This document shows, piece after piece, positions 12,738 to 24,700 of a stretch of DNA of 64,000 nt. Location of the stretch: positions 27,331,272-27,395,271 of the forward strand of contig NC_069133.1 of NCBI RefSeq assembly GCF_026914265.1, in the 5' to 3' direction. Numbering within the stretch: position 1 is the first letter of the stretch; the number at the start of each line of letters is the position of its first letter. The DNA comes from Mya arenaria (Eukaryota; Mollusca; Bivalvia; Myida; Myidae). The notes under the pieces were generated by a model. The model ran no database searches, had not been told where the DNA came from, and saw only the letters and a program-made list of their open reading frames with translations. The position numbers and the translations under genes are program-made.

Positions 12738-13690
12738 CTTGACTTGGCTGGTACCTCTGTGCCACTTTGGGTTACTTGACTTGGCTGGTACCACTGTGCC
12801 ACTTTGGGTTACTTGACTTGGCTGGTACCTCTGTGCCACTTTGGGTTACTTGACTTGGCTGGTACCACTGTGCCACTTTGGGTTACTTGACTTGGCTGGT
12901 ACCACTGTGCCACTTTGGGTTACTTGACTTGGCTGGTACCACTGTGCCACTTTGGGTTACTTGACTTGGCTGGTACCTCTGTGCCACTTTGGGTTACTTG
13001 ACAAGGCTGGTACCTCTGTGCCACTTTGGGTTACTTTTCTATGCTGGTACCACTATGCCACTTTGGGTTACTTGACAAGGCTAATACAACTGTGCCACTT
13101 TGGATCACTTGACTAGGCTGGTATCACTGTGCCACTTTGGGTTACTTGACAAGGCTGGTACCTCTGTGCCACTTTGGGTTACTTGACTAGGCTGGTACCA
13201 GTGTGCAACTTTGGAATACTTGACAAGGCTAATACCACTGTGCCACCTTGGGTTACTTGACTAGGCTGGTACCACTGTGCCACTTTGGGTAACTTGATTA
13301 GGCTTGTACCTCTGTGCCACTTCTGGATCACTTGATTAATCTGGTCTCCCTGTGCCACTTTGGATCACTTGACCAGTCTGGTCTCCCTGTGCCACTTCTG
13401 GATCACTTGACTAGTCTGGTCTCCCTGTGCCACTTTGGTCATTTGACTAGGCTGGTACCTCTGTGCCACTTTTGGTCATTTTGGCATGGCTGGTATCCCT
13501 GTGCCACTCTTAATCACTTGACTAGTCTGGTATCCATGTGTCACTGTTGGTCATTTTGCAAGGCTGGTATCCCTGTGCCTCTTTTGGTCACCTAACTAGG
13601 CTGGTACATCTGTGCCTCTTTTGGCCACCTGACTAGGCTGGTACCTCTGTGCTAACTTTGAATCATTTGACTAGGCTGGTGAATTTGTGC
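12738..13690. repeat. 37-bp minisatellite, right arm, decaying toward the zinc-finger gene
   Basis: This continues the left-arm unit, with growing divergence after about 13280 (tctggatcacttgac, ttggtcattt variants). It ends only about 135 bp before the splice acceptor of the first recognised exon of the zinc-finger gene, so it lies in that gene's promoter or first intron. The 93-residue frame across it is a translation of the repeat. Confidence 0.95.
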
Positions 13691-13826
13691 CACAGAAGTT
13701 CGAAGATTTGACTGGTGTTAAGTATTGTAATTACTCAAAATGGATGTCTAAGATATGAATTCTATACTGTAAGTTTGTTTGCAAATGAGTACATTTTATA
13801 AATTATTGATACTTGTTTTTCAGGCA

Positions 13827-16800
13827 ATGGATGGGGATGGGAGCAGTCTCCTGGGTCTGCCCATTGTGGGAGCCTGCTTGCTGGACGATGTGGGGCTAAC
13901 AAGCTCTCATGGGGGTCGGAACAGGGGAGGGCGGCAGAGAGCAGTGGACAGCCTTCTCCCAGACCCTGACCACCAGACCAACAATATAGCCACCATCGAG
14001 TCTGGTGGTATGGACTTCGAGTTTGTCAGCTCAGACTTGGTTCCTGTTCCAGAGTTCAGTATCGACAATAGCTCGGTGTTTGGGATATCTGAAACGGGAA
14101 TGAGTGAAAGTGAGCGAGATTGTGACGACCTGTTAAAAGACACCCAGTGTTTTACCTCCAGTGGCGTATGTAGACCTGGGGACCAACTCACATCTGGGGG
14201 TGTGGCTGTGTTACCCAGCAGTGCTGTCATGGAGATGTACAGGAGTGTTGGTCTAAGGCTGCAGATCATCCCCCTGAATAATCTGCAGTACATCTCCACC
14301 ATTCAGACCAGTACAGGGATGCATATCTTGGCTGTACCTTCTGGTACAAGTGTAAGCGATCTGGGAAGGTTAGTTGAATCTCCTAATGTTTCAATACTAG
14401 ACAGCTGTGAATTGGAGACGACACAGGAGTGCAACAGCAATGTCAGTAACCTTTGCTGCCCTTCTCTGCACTGTGGCTCGTACCTTTCTCACACGGATGG
14501 CGCAACTTTCACATCAAGTCAGTCAGATGAAATCACAACTGTAAAAGATATGTGTAAAACCCTGGTCACCCCAAATGTCGGTGACACATGCAAAAATAAA
14601 TCTTGTACAGGCAATCATACTCTTAGTAAATGGACAGATAATGAAGCCATATTAAACTTGCACGCAGCAGGTTTAATGAATGGAGCAAATTTAGAAACGA
14701 CGAATAAAAGTGTTAAAATGGTTTCACTTTTGAACTGCAGTGACATCAAAAAGGTTAAAATATCAAGAAAAACTAAAATACAGCTTACAATACCTGTCAA
14801 AACACAAAACAACTTAAAAAATAAAGGAGAACAAAAGAATAAATCCATTGAAATAAACTTCTCTTCTGAGAACCCAGAAACAAATGTACAGAAATTTCCT
14901 AAATCATGTGTTAAACAGCCAAATTTTATTCCATTGAGCAAAGTCGAAGAGATTGATGGCATGACCGTTTTAAATCCTTTGTCTAGTTCTGAGAAAGAAA
15001 TTCCATTTGCAATACACAATCATCAATCAAGTGAAAGTGAACCCCTTCGAGTTATTGATGAACAAGATTCAAAACTGATTTCATATCTCTCAGATGCTGT
15101 AACAAAATCTGAAACGGCTGATGTTGGTATCAATAACTGTCAAAACAATCCAAAAGAATGTTTTCTAAAATGCCTTAGATGTCCAGCAAAGTTTATGCGA
15201 AAAGGAAATCTAAAACGGCATACTAAAACACACGTGTTATTTACTGACTCAGAAATTAATCCAACAAATCCAATTAACACAAGTGAGAATTTAACAAAAT
15301 TTATTACCTGTAATTCAAATAAAATGGAATTAAATTGCAAAAAGAATCCTTGTACAGAGTTCTCAAGTACAAACAAAATTAAATCATGTGATATGAAATT
15401 AGTTGATGACAATTTACAGTCTTCAAAGTCAGACGAAACCACAACATCTTCCTTGGAGTTTGAGAATGAGGAAACTGAGCTTTCTAAGTATGAATGTGAA
15501 CTATGTCAGATGAAGTTTATATCCCATGGAAATCTGACACGCCATCTTCTCACTCATTCCAAGTCTCTTATGGTAAGCATGTTTAAATTTAATTGATTTA
15601 CATGTATTATCAAAAAGTGACATAAACTTTTGTACCCATCCTTATCCTTAATTCCTATTTATAGCGGTTAAACTAAACTTTTACTTTGACATAAGCGGAG
15701 TGCAGTGTTTTCTATGTAAGTGCAAAAGTCTCTGTAATAGCCATTGTAAACTTGCAAACTACTTGTTTTTAATGCTAAATCAATTTTTTTAATCCAAATT
15801 TTGGAGTTAAGTTTTGTCAGAAACCATGAAAAAAAAATGTTTTTGCCCAATGATCCCATCGGTAGAGAACAACCTTTAACATTTTAGTTACAAGGGCGAT
15901 ACAGCTGTAAGATATGTGGGCGGGGCTTTCTGCAGCGCTGTGACCTGACCAGACATCAGCTGACCCACACACACCAGTTCCCCTACACTTGTGAACTATG
16001 CAGGAAAGGTGTGATCACTGCTTCCGATTTATTTTGAATAATGCCAACATGCATGATTCTAGAAGATCTGCACAAATATTTCTTTGTTTTAAAAACTATA
16101 TACACAATGAGTGCAAAGCAAAATTTAAGTCATGAATAATTTAATTGTAGGGTTTTAGCGAAAGAGTTATGGAAGGGTGCTGCACCTTGTCCTTTTTTGG
16201 TAGCACCCTTCTGCCCTCCTGCCTAAATAGAGTTAAATGCTTAAATGTATCTTTTGTTTGATTGAACCTCAAAAGGCGATTATTGCTTGAAACTCAAAAG
16301 GGGATTATAAATTCATACAAATTTAAGAGTTGAAACCAAATATTTACTTCAATTAAGCACAGTTCCTAACATTTATTATCAAATTCATAATGATCCGATT
16401 CCTAACAACACAACACAATGAGTATTTTTCTCTGTTAGAACCCTGTCCATTTTCAACAGAAACCTGCCCTGCCTGGCTTATACCCTAGAATAACTCCCAT
16501 AGTTGTTGCAGTAAGTGTTACTGTTTTATACAATATTGTCAAACTTATCAATATCATGCAATAAGTAGCATGGTATATTGAAATATTACTGTAATTTAAC
16601 CGCACTCTGCTAATGCCAGTGTGAAACTGATATTAATGTTTTGATGGGAGAATTAAGAACTGCATTAGCCACAAAAAGAAAACACTTTCAAAAATGGTAC
16701 AAGATATTATGAACAGCCCCTGCTACATTTAGGTAACTGTGTTATTTATATGCATACTGCTCATTTGATATTTTATTACAGCTGTAGGTAAAGTTTGAGG

Positions 16801-19778
16801 AGCAAAATCATTCCACAAATAATTGATGTAGACATTAAGACATCTCCTCGTTTTATTCCTACATCCTACGAGTCCCAAATTATTAAAAAGCTTGGATGCT
16901 TGTCTTGAATGAGATTTCGTGCAATTTATCTGTCTAAAAATAGTACTTCCAGTATGACATACTAATATACGACGTGTCAGGAAATATACTGTGAAGAAGA
17001 GATGAATTTTTCATTCAAGAATACTGATCAGAAGCCTTGCTTTGTAAAGTTTTAAACAACAACTCCTTTCAGCATGGAGTACCTTGACACAAAATGGCGT
17101 CATGAAGTCAAAAATACAATTTATTTCAAAGACTGTTATCTGTAGATATCCTTATTAGATGCTGTATCTTATTGTGTTTTTTTTTATCATTTTATATTAA
17201 GAAAGATCTGTATTGTGACTAAGACCTCCTGTTTGGAGGTGGGTTTTTTTGGCTTTTATTTCCTTATGTTTTATTATGTTAGGTAAACTCTGGTGATGCA
17301 ATGCTCAAAAAAAACAACTCTAAGGCGCATTTTGTTCAAAGCCAGAATTAGATGATTTAATGAATACCTTAATTGGAGAAAACATATGTACATTCCCACT
17401 AAATGTAAAAACAACCAGGTGTTAGATGTCAGGGATAGATGTTCAAAGCTAATGGCAAAACATTTCATGACAAAGATTATTGTTCTGTGTTTATGTCAAT
17501 TTTAAAAAATTTCAATGTTGCTATGTATTTTTGTCCGCGAGTTTCTCAATCCAAAATTAAAGTTCTTATAATGTTTATGATGATATGATCGCATACATTG
17601 TTGAGTTTGTATCATGCAAGGTATTTTGCAACCAAATACATTTTTAACCAAGAACATTGTCTAATGTTTATTTCATTTATTTAGAAATAACTTTTCACTG
17701 ATAAACTTAAGGTAAATCCCAAATTCTACTCGAAATTTCCATTTTTAAGGAATACGAGCTTATTGTAAAAAAAACATTTTCTGTGATAAAGCAATTAGGT
17801 TACGGCGGCCTCTGGTGTCGTAAACAAAACATTTTAAATTGAATTTCATCATAGTTTATCCCTAATGTGTGTCTGTTGGTTGAATTTTTTGTCAAGACCA
17901 GATGAGGCAAGGAATTATATGTCAGCCCCTGAGTTTGGGAACAGCCTAATGGCACCATGTGTCAGTAAATACATGGGAACAGATTTAGGGCACCATACTT
18001 ATGGCTCCATGTGTCAGTTACAGTAGAGCTCATCCCAACATTAGAATTGCAAACTGATTAAATTCTGATTGAAATTTCTGAAAAGTAATTACTGGTAGAC
18101 TATGTGTGATCATAACAAATAGTTAAAACAAAACAAATTATAATCACTTTGAAATAAGAATTATATTGTTAAGAGGCAAGTTATTGAACTCAATTTTAGT
18201 AATGCAATTACGATACACAGGGTTTTATGTTTACATAGTCGAGGCTGTCTAAAAGCGTCTTCCTCTCTAAAAGTCTTATTAGGAGTGCAATAACCTCCAA
18301 AATTGAAAATCTAATTCCCATAATATGATTGTGTAGGCTTGGTTTTCCACAAACTAGCAGGCTATGGTTCTTTCACTGATATTCCTGATGATAACACCAG
18401 TCCTGTGAAAGAATTTAATTTTAACACCATATTGCTTGCTTGAATTCCAAATAGTTTGTCATTTCTTATTATGTCTGTGAAAGGTCTTCCTTTGTCCAGT
18501 TGGCGGGTGCTATTGGTGGGGGCTGAATTTGCTCTGAATTTTGATCCATCACTGGTCCCCTAGCTAATGTTGCAGTTAATAGAAAGGATTAATTTGCCTC
18601 TGAACTTAAAACTGTCCGTGTAGCCTCGCCAAACTGGCCTTTAACAAGTTTGAAATGAAGTCATGCAGCCATGCTTACCGTAATGGTTAATTTAACATTT
18701 TTGTGAGTAACCCAGACCATTTAACACATTATATATAGATGTCATTTAATGCCCAGTATATGTGTAACACTTAGTTAACACATTAACACATTTCCTCATG
18801 CTAGTTGACACATTTTCTAATGAGGTTTTTAATTTCAGGTTTCGTGCGACGGAGTGACTTGCTTGTTCACAGACAGTATCACGAAGGCAAGAAGAATCAT
18901 CTGTGCTCACATTGTTCCAAGTCTTATTTTAAGAAAGGTAATAAAACGATAACACCTCAGGTGAAGTAATTGTTTGATACCACATCACATTTTTTGTACA
19001 AGTTTACAAAATGATTATGATTTTGGCTCAAGAGTGCTAAGAGTTGAAGATGTACTGGTACAGAGCTGTATTCCTCTTATCATCAAACGTGTGGCATGAA
19101 AAACCAACCATTGACAGACATATGATTTATGTGCCTTGGAGTAACACATGATATTCGTAGTATATCTTTCTCGTGAAATGGTTTCATGCTGAATTCGTAA
19201 CATATCATATTCAGGTAAATATCAAAGTTTTTCATAATGCAGGCATGATCAAGCTGCAACACTGATTTGTGAATTATAAGGAGAATATGTTTGTGTTTGT
19301 TTCGGTGTTATTAAGATCCCAGTACATTATAATCCTTTGGTTTACTTTTTATTGTTGCTTCGGCGTGAAGTCCTTTTTCAAGTTATTAACAAAGAAATTA
19401 TTACATTTTTAGACTAAACATGGCAATTGTCATATATAGGACGTGTTATATATGTAATAATATAAAAGTTTGGCAAATTGAAACAAGAAGAAACGTTGCA
19501 AACCAGTAGAGGCAGAGTATGCATGTTTAGAGAGCATAACAACCCCATTTAAATACAAAACATAGTTTAGAGAATAAAGTCACAGATACATTATTTCATA
19601 AGTAAAATTAGATTTATCCTATCATTACTATTACATGATGTTGTCTGTTTCAGGTGACCTTTTACGCCATGTGCGCCACTCCCACAGTGACTCGTGCAGT
19701 CTGACATGTGACACGTGCGGCCAGCCATACAACTCCAGGAAGTCACTACAGCTACATGTGCGCCTCAAGCATGCTTGA
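13827..19778 (+). CDS. C2H2 zinc-finger protein, six fingers, 696 residues, four coding exons
   Basis: Exons are 13827-15572, 15888-16008, 18839-18937 and 19654-19778 (stop TGA). Junction phases are 0, 1 and 1 and all close. The ATG at 13827 is three bases after a good acceptor (tttttcag, 13823), so a 5' UTR exon lies upstream; a coding upstream exon cannot be excluded. Residues 1-448 are a low-complexity Ser/Asn/Lys-rich region without a domain I recognise. Fingers, all C-x2-C-x12-H-x3/4-H, are at about 449-469, 557-577, 589-609, 617-637, 645-666 and 674-695. Finger 1 stands alone; fingers 3-6 are packed at the C-terminus with 7-residue linkers that are not the usual TGEKP. Introns cut fingers 4 and 5 at the same point, after the second Cys plus three residues. 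It is probably a nuclear DNA-binding regulator; I cannot assign an orthologue. Confidence 0.9.
16009..18838 (+). other. Long intron of the zinc-finger gene with a transposon relic
   Basis: The donor is gtgtga, a weak match; the acceptor is tttcag. Around 17280-17950 there is sequence related to the mariner-like relic at 2600-3491: the aaatgtaaaaacaa/ggcaaaacattt segment near 17405-17465 and a tttgggaacagcc end near 17936. Otherwise I see nothing coding. The other introns (15573-15887, 18938-19653) hold nothing I recognise. Confidence 0.55.
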
Positions 19779-19847
19779 CAAACATCAAGCAGGCAGATTG
19801 ATAAACCATCAAGCCAACTGGATTTCAATATTCATATCTGTTAAACC

Positions 19848-19853
19848 AATAAA
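19848..19853 (+). terminator. Candidate poly(A) signal of the zinc-finger gene
   Basis: AATAAA lies 70 bp after the stop codon. A second AATAAA is at 20214-20219. Which one is used cannot be told from sequence. Confidence 0.5.
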
Positions 19854-21771
19854 ATGACGGATATGGCTTAATGCCGCGAACAGATGTAAGATTATGGACT
19901 TGATTTCTATTGAAACTTTTCTTAAAAACCTTGACCTTAATTAAAAAGCAGGCATAATCTGACTTTAGTGTGACTCCCAAGTCATTGTGCATTGGAGAGA
20001 GAGTTTTGATGTGTAATGTGCTGGAATATCATGTTAGCTATTTCTTTAGGAACACCAAAATTGAGAACTGTTCTGGTAAAAGAGAACCTAACTTTAAATA
20101 GCTGTGATATGTATGGCTGAATTTATTTAACTATTCAGCAAACTCTTGTCTCAAAACCATTGGACATTTGTTAGTTGAAATATGAAAGATCTGCAGACAA
20201 CAGGTTTGATGAAAATAAAAATGCCCAAAAGATATGTGTGTTATTTTATAAAAACTGATATATTAAAAAATACATGTAATAAAAATATATATAACTAATT
20301 CTTAGGTAATATTTATTGCAGTGATAACTTATTTCTTATGTATCTTATAATGGGCAAATTGTTCAAAACATGATAAACGATGTCTTTGTTAACTATTAAA
20401 CATGATTTTTTTTATGTGTTCTCACATATTTAAATACAAACAGCCAAAACAGTTGTCTCAAAATTTGTTAAAAATACTGCAAATCACAAGTGTATCCATT
20501 AAATTTTCAGAGCAGTAACAATTAGCAGTTAACAACGATGACGTTAACAACATTGTTTACTATAACAAAGTTCTAAGAGACTGGTCCACTATGTAATATC
20601 AGTGCTAATCACAATGCTAAAGTGATTTTTCCATCTTTTATGTGAATGAGGCCCTGAGAGCCCTTAGAATTGTGAAAATAGCGAAAAAATGCCTAAAATT
20701 GTAAATATGTTATACTATGATTTAAACAAAGAAACATAGCTAAGCCCCCTTAAAGTTCATGTATTTGAAGAATTTTAAGAGAAAAAGACTGCATTTAATA
20801 ATACTTTTACTAGTTTTACTTTTAAAGTATTGAATTTTTTTTTTATACTTTATAGCATTTTTAAGTTTGAAATCTACTATAAATGAGGCTCTGATAAAGT
20901 GATTAGAAATAAAAACAAACTATGGTGAACTGCTACTTGATATAAACTGCCTATGTTTGGTAGACAAATGTTTACAAATTTGTAACTCGTGTTTCATGTG
21001 GAAAAAAAATACCGGATATAGCAATAATCAGTATCTGCAGCATACAAAAAATGAAAATAAACCCAATAAATCATTAATACAATGAAAACTACAGGGACAA
21101 GCCCAGAAATAAAGAAATAAAAAATAAATTCTGTTTAGAGGCACAAGACAAGAGCCCAAATGAACTAAATAAACTAGAGAGACACAACAGAATAACCACT
21201 AACACAAATACAAACTCCATAGACAAACAGCATATGCATCAAGATAAATTTAATGATATATGATGGGATTACTGCCTCGGAACCGTCAGTGAAACACGAG
21301 TTCAGTAGTTTGTATGGACAAAACATTTATAGTTTAATAGCAGTATTAAAGTGTTGTGCAGTAACAATTAAAATTGGCACACAAAACAGACCGATAGTCT
21401 TCATCAATACAATATTACACAATGTCATCATTGGACCGTGGTTTAATGTCCTTTTGGGGATTTTAGGAACATCCTTGTGATAGCTCATGAACGTTGGTAA
21501 GGTAGGATAATCCCAAATAAAACTGCTAAAAAATGTATATGAAACTGGTCAAAGTTATATAAATTTCTTCGCGCGAGTCGTACATATACTCATTTTGTTT
21601 CTTCTTCTTCGGGGTTATTAGGAACGTCCTTGTGACATCTCATATACGTGGCAAGGAAGGATAATCCCAAATAAAACTGCTAAAATGTATAAGAAAATTG
21701 TCAAAGTTATGTAAATTTCTTCGCAGAAGTCGTACATACACTCCTCTCCAACAAACTGCCGCTGACGTAAA
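19854..21771. other. Convergent intergenic region with a local duplication
   Basis: This separates the 3' ends of the zinc-finger gene (+) and the B-box/RING gene (-). A block of about 140 bp at 21453-21593 (aggataatcccaaataaaac, ttcttcgc..gtcgtacata) recurs at 21613-21750, the second copy ending about 20 bp from the RING gene's stop. The remainder is AT-rich without recognised features. Confidence 0.6.
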
Positions 21772-24700
21772 TCACCAATTAGACAGTTGATCTTTAGCTT
21801 CTTGTACGTATTCTTTGCTACATCCTTTGAATATCATCACATTTAGGTTGTTTTTCAATACAAGAGTACAGAAAACCTTTGGGTCACGTCTCTTGCTGAG
21901 AAGAAATTCTTGCACTTTGACGTTGTAATAGAAGTTCTTTGGTTGTATATACTCATCAACGTAAAGGTTTCTGATGTCATTTTCAAGCTCTTCTAATTCA
22001 AATTTGACTTTTAAGTATTCTTGGTATCCACATATTACATCTACAATAGGAGGTGAGGTCTCGGTAAAGGCTTGAATCTGAAATCACAAATTGCATGTTT
22101 AATTGCATGTTTGTTGCCAAGTCAAGGGACACATACTACTGATATTACTGCTGCTGTTACTGTTTCTACTACTTCTGGTGCAGCTGCTGCTGTTACTGTT
22201 GCCGTTTCTACTACAACTGCTGCTTCTACATCTACCATTGCTACTGTTACTGTTGCTGTTTCTACCACTGCTGCTACTGCTACTATTGCTACTGTTGCTG
22301 TTCCTACCGCTGCTGTTTCTGCTACCATTGTTGCTGTTTCTACTGCTGCTGCTGCTGCTACTGCTAGCATTGTTACTGTTGCTGTGTCTACTACAACAAC
22401 TGCTAATACTTCTACCTTTGCTACTGTTACTGTTGCTGTTTCTACCACTGCTGCTACTGCTACCATTGCTGCTGTTACTGTTGCTGTTTCTACTACAACT
22501 GCTGTTTCTACTGCTACCATTGCTGCTGTTATTGTTGCTGTTTCTACTGTAACTGCTGTTGCTACTGCTATCATTGCTGCTGTTACTGTTGCTTTTTCTA
22601 CTGCAACTGCTGTTTCTACTGCTACCATTGCTGCTGTTACTGTTGCTGTTTCTACTGCAACTGCTGTTGCTACTGCTACCATTGCTGCTGTTATTGTTGC
22701 TGTAACTGCTGTTGCTACTGCTATCATTGCTGCTGTTATTGTTGCTGTTTCTACTGTAACTGCTGTTGCTACTGCTATCATTGCTGCTGTTATTGTTGCT
22801 GTTTCTACTTCAACTGCTACTGCTACCATTGCTGCTGTTACTGTTGCTTTTTCTACTGCAACTGCTGTTTCTACTGCTATCATTGCTGCTGTTACTGTTG
22901 CTGTTTCTACTGCAACTGCTGTTGCTACTGCTACCATTGCTGCTGTTATTGTTGCTGTAACTGCTGTTGCTACTGCTATCATTGCTGCTGTTATTGTTGC
23001 TGTTTCTACTGTAACTGCTGTTGCTACTGCTATCATTGCTGCTGTTATTGTTGCTGTTTCTACTGTAACTGCTGTTGCTACTGCTACCATCGCTGCTGTT
23101 ATTGTTGCTGTTTCTACTTCGACTGCTACTGCTACCATTGCTGTTATTACTACTGCTGCTGCTACTGCTACTATTACTGCTACAACTACTTCTACTGCTT
23201 ATTGTTTGGATGTTATATTAATTGATATTTTTTAACATTGCCATTTAATTTGCTTATGGTGTCTGAATTATTACAGCTTTGTGTATTCAAAGAACAGCTT
23301 CACATGTTGATTAATACTTGAATTGATTTCAAATGTGCTCAGCTTTGAAAGGATAGGTATGACCTTACTAGCTATACATGACTGTATAGTTTCTTGCCCA
23401 AATTTAAGGCAAGCATTTAATATTTCTTTCTATTTCTGAGAAATCTTAAAAAAAAGTTTGTTTTTATTTACAGTGTACATCATTAACAACGTTTCCATAT
23501 TTGATCCTATAACAGTTTTTTTCCTGGTCATGTTAGGTCAGTACAGGTCTATAGTTTTACATACGCAAGTAGCAATAAGAGATAATGTTACCTTCACAGT
23601 TTTGAATGTCTGCCTGATATTTGTGATCGTCTCTTTGAACAAAAAATATGCAATATGAGCAGTTTCTCCACGTAATCGCCACTCTACGTTACCATCTCTT
23701 AGCTGTATACTTATCCCTGCAAAATTTTAAGAACAATCAAAGCACTGACAGTACTGTAATATTGGGGCGGTGGATAATTTACCAAAAACTGACATGATAC
23801 CCATTGCCTTGCGATCCCTTTTAGATCAGTATCAATTGCACCACACAGTTATGAAAGATGCATTTATCTCTTATATAACTCACAGTCTACGAATGATATT
23901 GATTACATGCACATTTTAAATCTAATGAGATAGCTGAGTTTAAGATCATTATATATATATAAACCATCAAAAACTCACTTGAAGAAATAAAACATTTAAT
24001 AAATGTCAATGTCAAACAAAGTTTTATTTTGGAGTTAATATGCATATGTTTTTCTCAGTTTCACGCTTTGGACTCGTTATCATATATCTATGTACAGTAC
24101 AATCATTTTATACAAAACCGTTACTTTTCAGCCATACATGTCAGTTAAAGTAAATGGGTTCCTGTTTGTTAATTCATGCAAAGAAATGCAAAATCTGACC
24201 AACTTACCTGTCTTGGGCACAGACTCATTCAGATGTTCCAGCGTGTGTACAGCGAGGTCAAGGATCTCCTGTTGATGCCCATATATGGCAAGCCTGTCCC
24301 CCGTCCCACCTACACGGAGCCCAAAGTTTTGCTCCAGCAGAGCCCGCAGCCTTCCCAGACCACCTGTCACCCGCTTCCACTTATTTAGCAAAAACTTGGG
24401 GATCTTTGTGCTCATCTGTGGCTTTCCTAGGCTGCTCTGTAAAGATCAGGAGGTCGTTATAAACTAAGTCAATTTTGGTCGTAAATTGAAATTACCTTAC
24501 TGCCAAAGTTTCATTATATTTGTGTGAATTGTACTTCAGCCAACACTGAAAATGAAAACCGAGCTGAGGAAATAAAGCATACTCCATGCATTACTATTTG
24601 TGTCGTTTATACAGATCAAAAAACATTTAAGTAATGAATAAAACCTTTTTTGAAACGGCTCCGAGGAGGTTAATTGATTGAATAGACGCGAAATACAACT

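Noticed and set aside
13314-13595. 93-residue Leu/His-rich frame
   Set aside because: Translation of the decayed 37-bp minisatellite.
13907-15442. Minus-strand frames of 100-134 residues opposite the zinc-finger exon
   Set aside because: Antisense shadows of a coding exon with good domain evidence on the plus strand.
22072-23235. 387-residue Ala/Val/Thr-rich frame (and a 338-residue frame on the other strand)
   Set aside because: Both are translations of the triplet array; open in several frames because the triplets contain no stops, and placed within an intron of a well-supported minus-strand gene.
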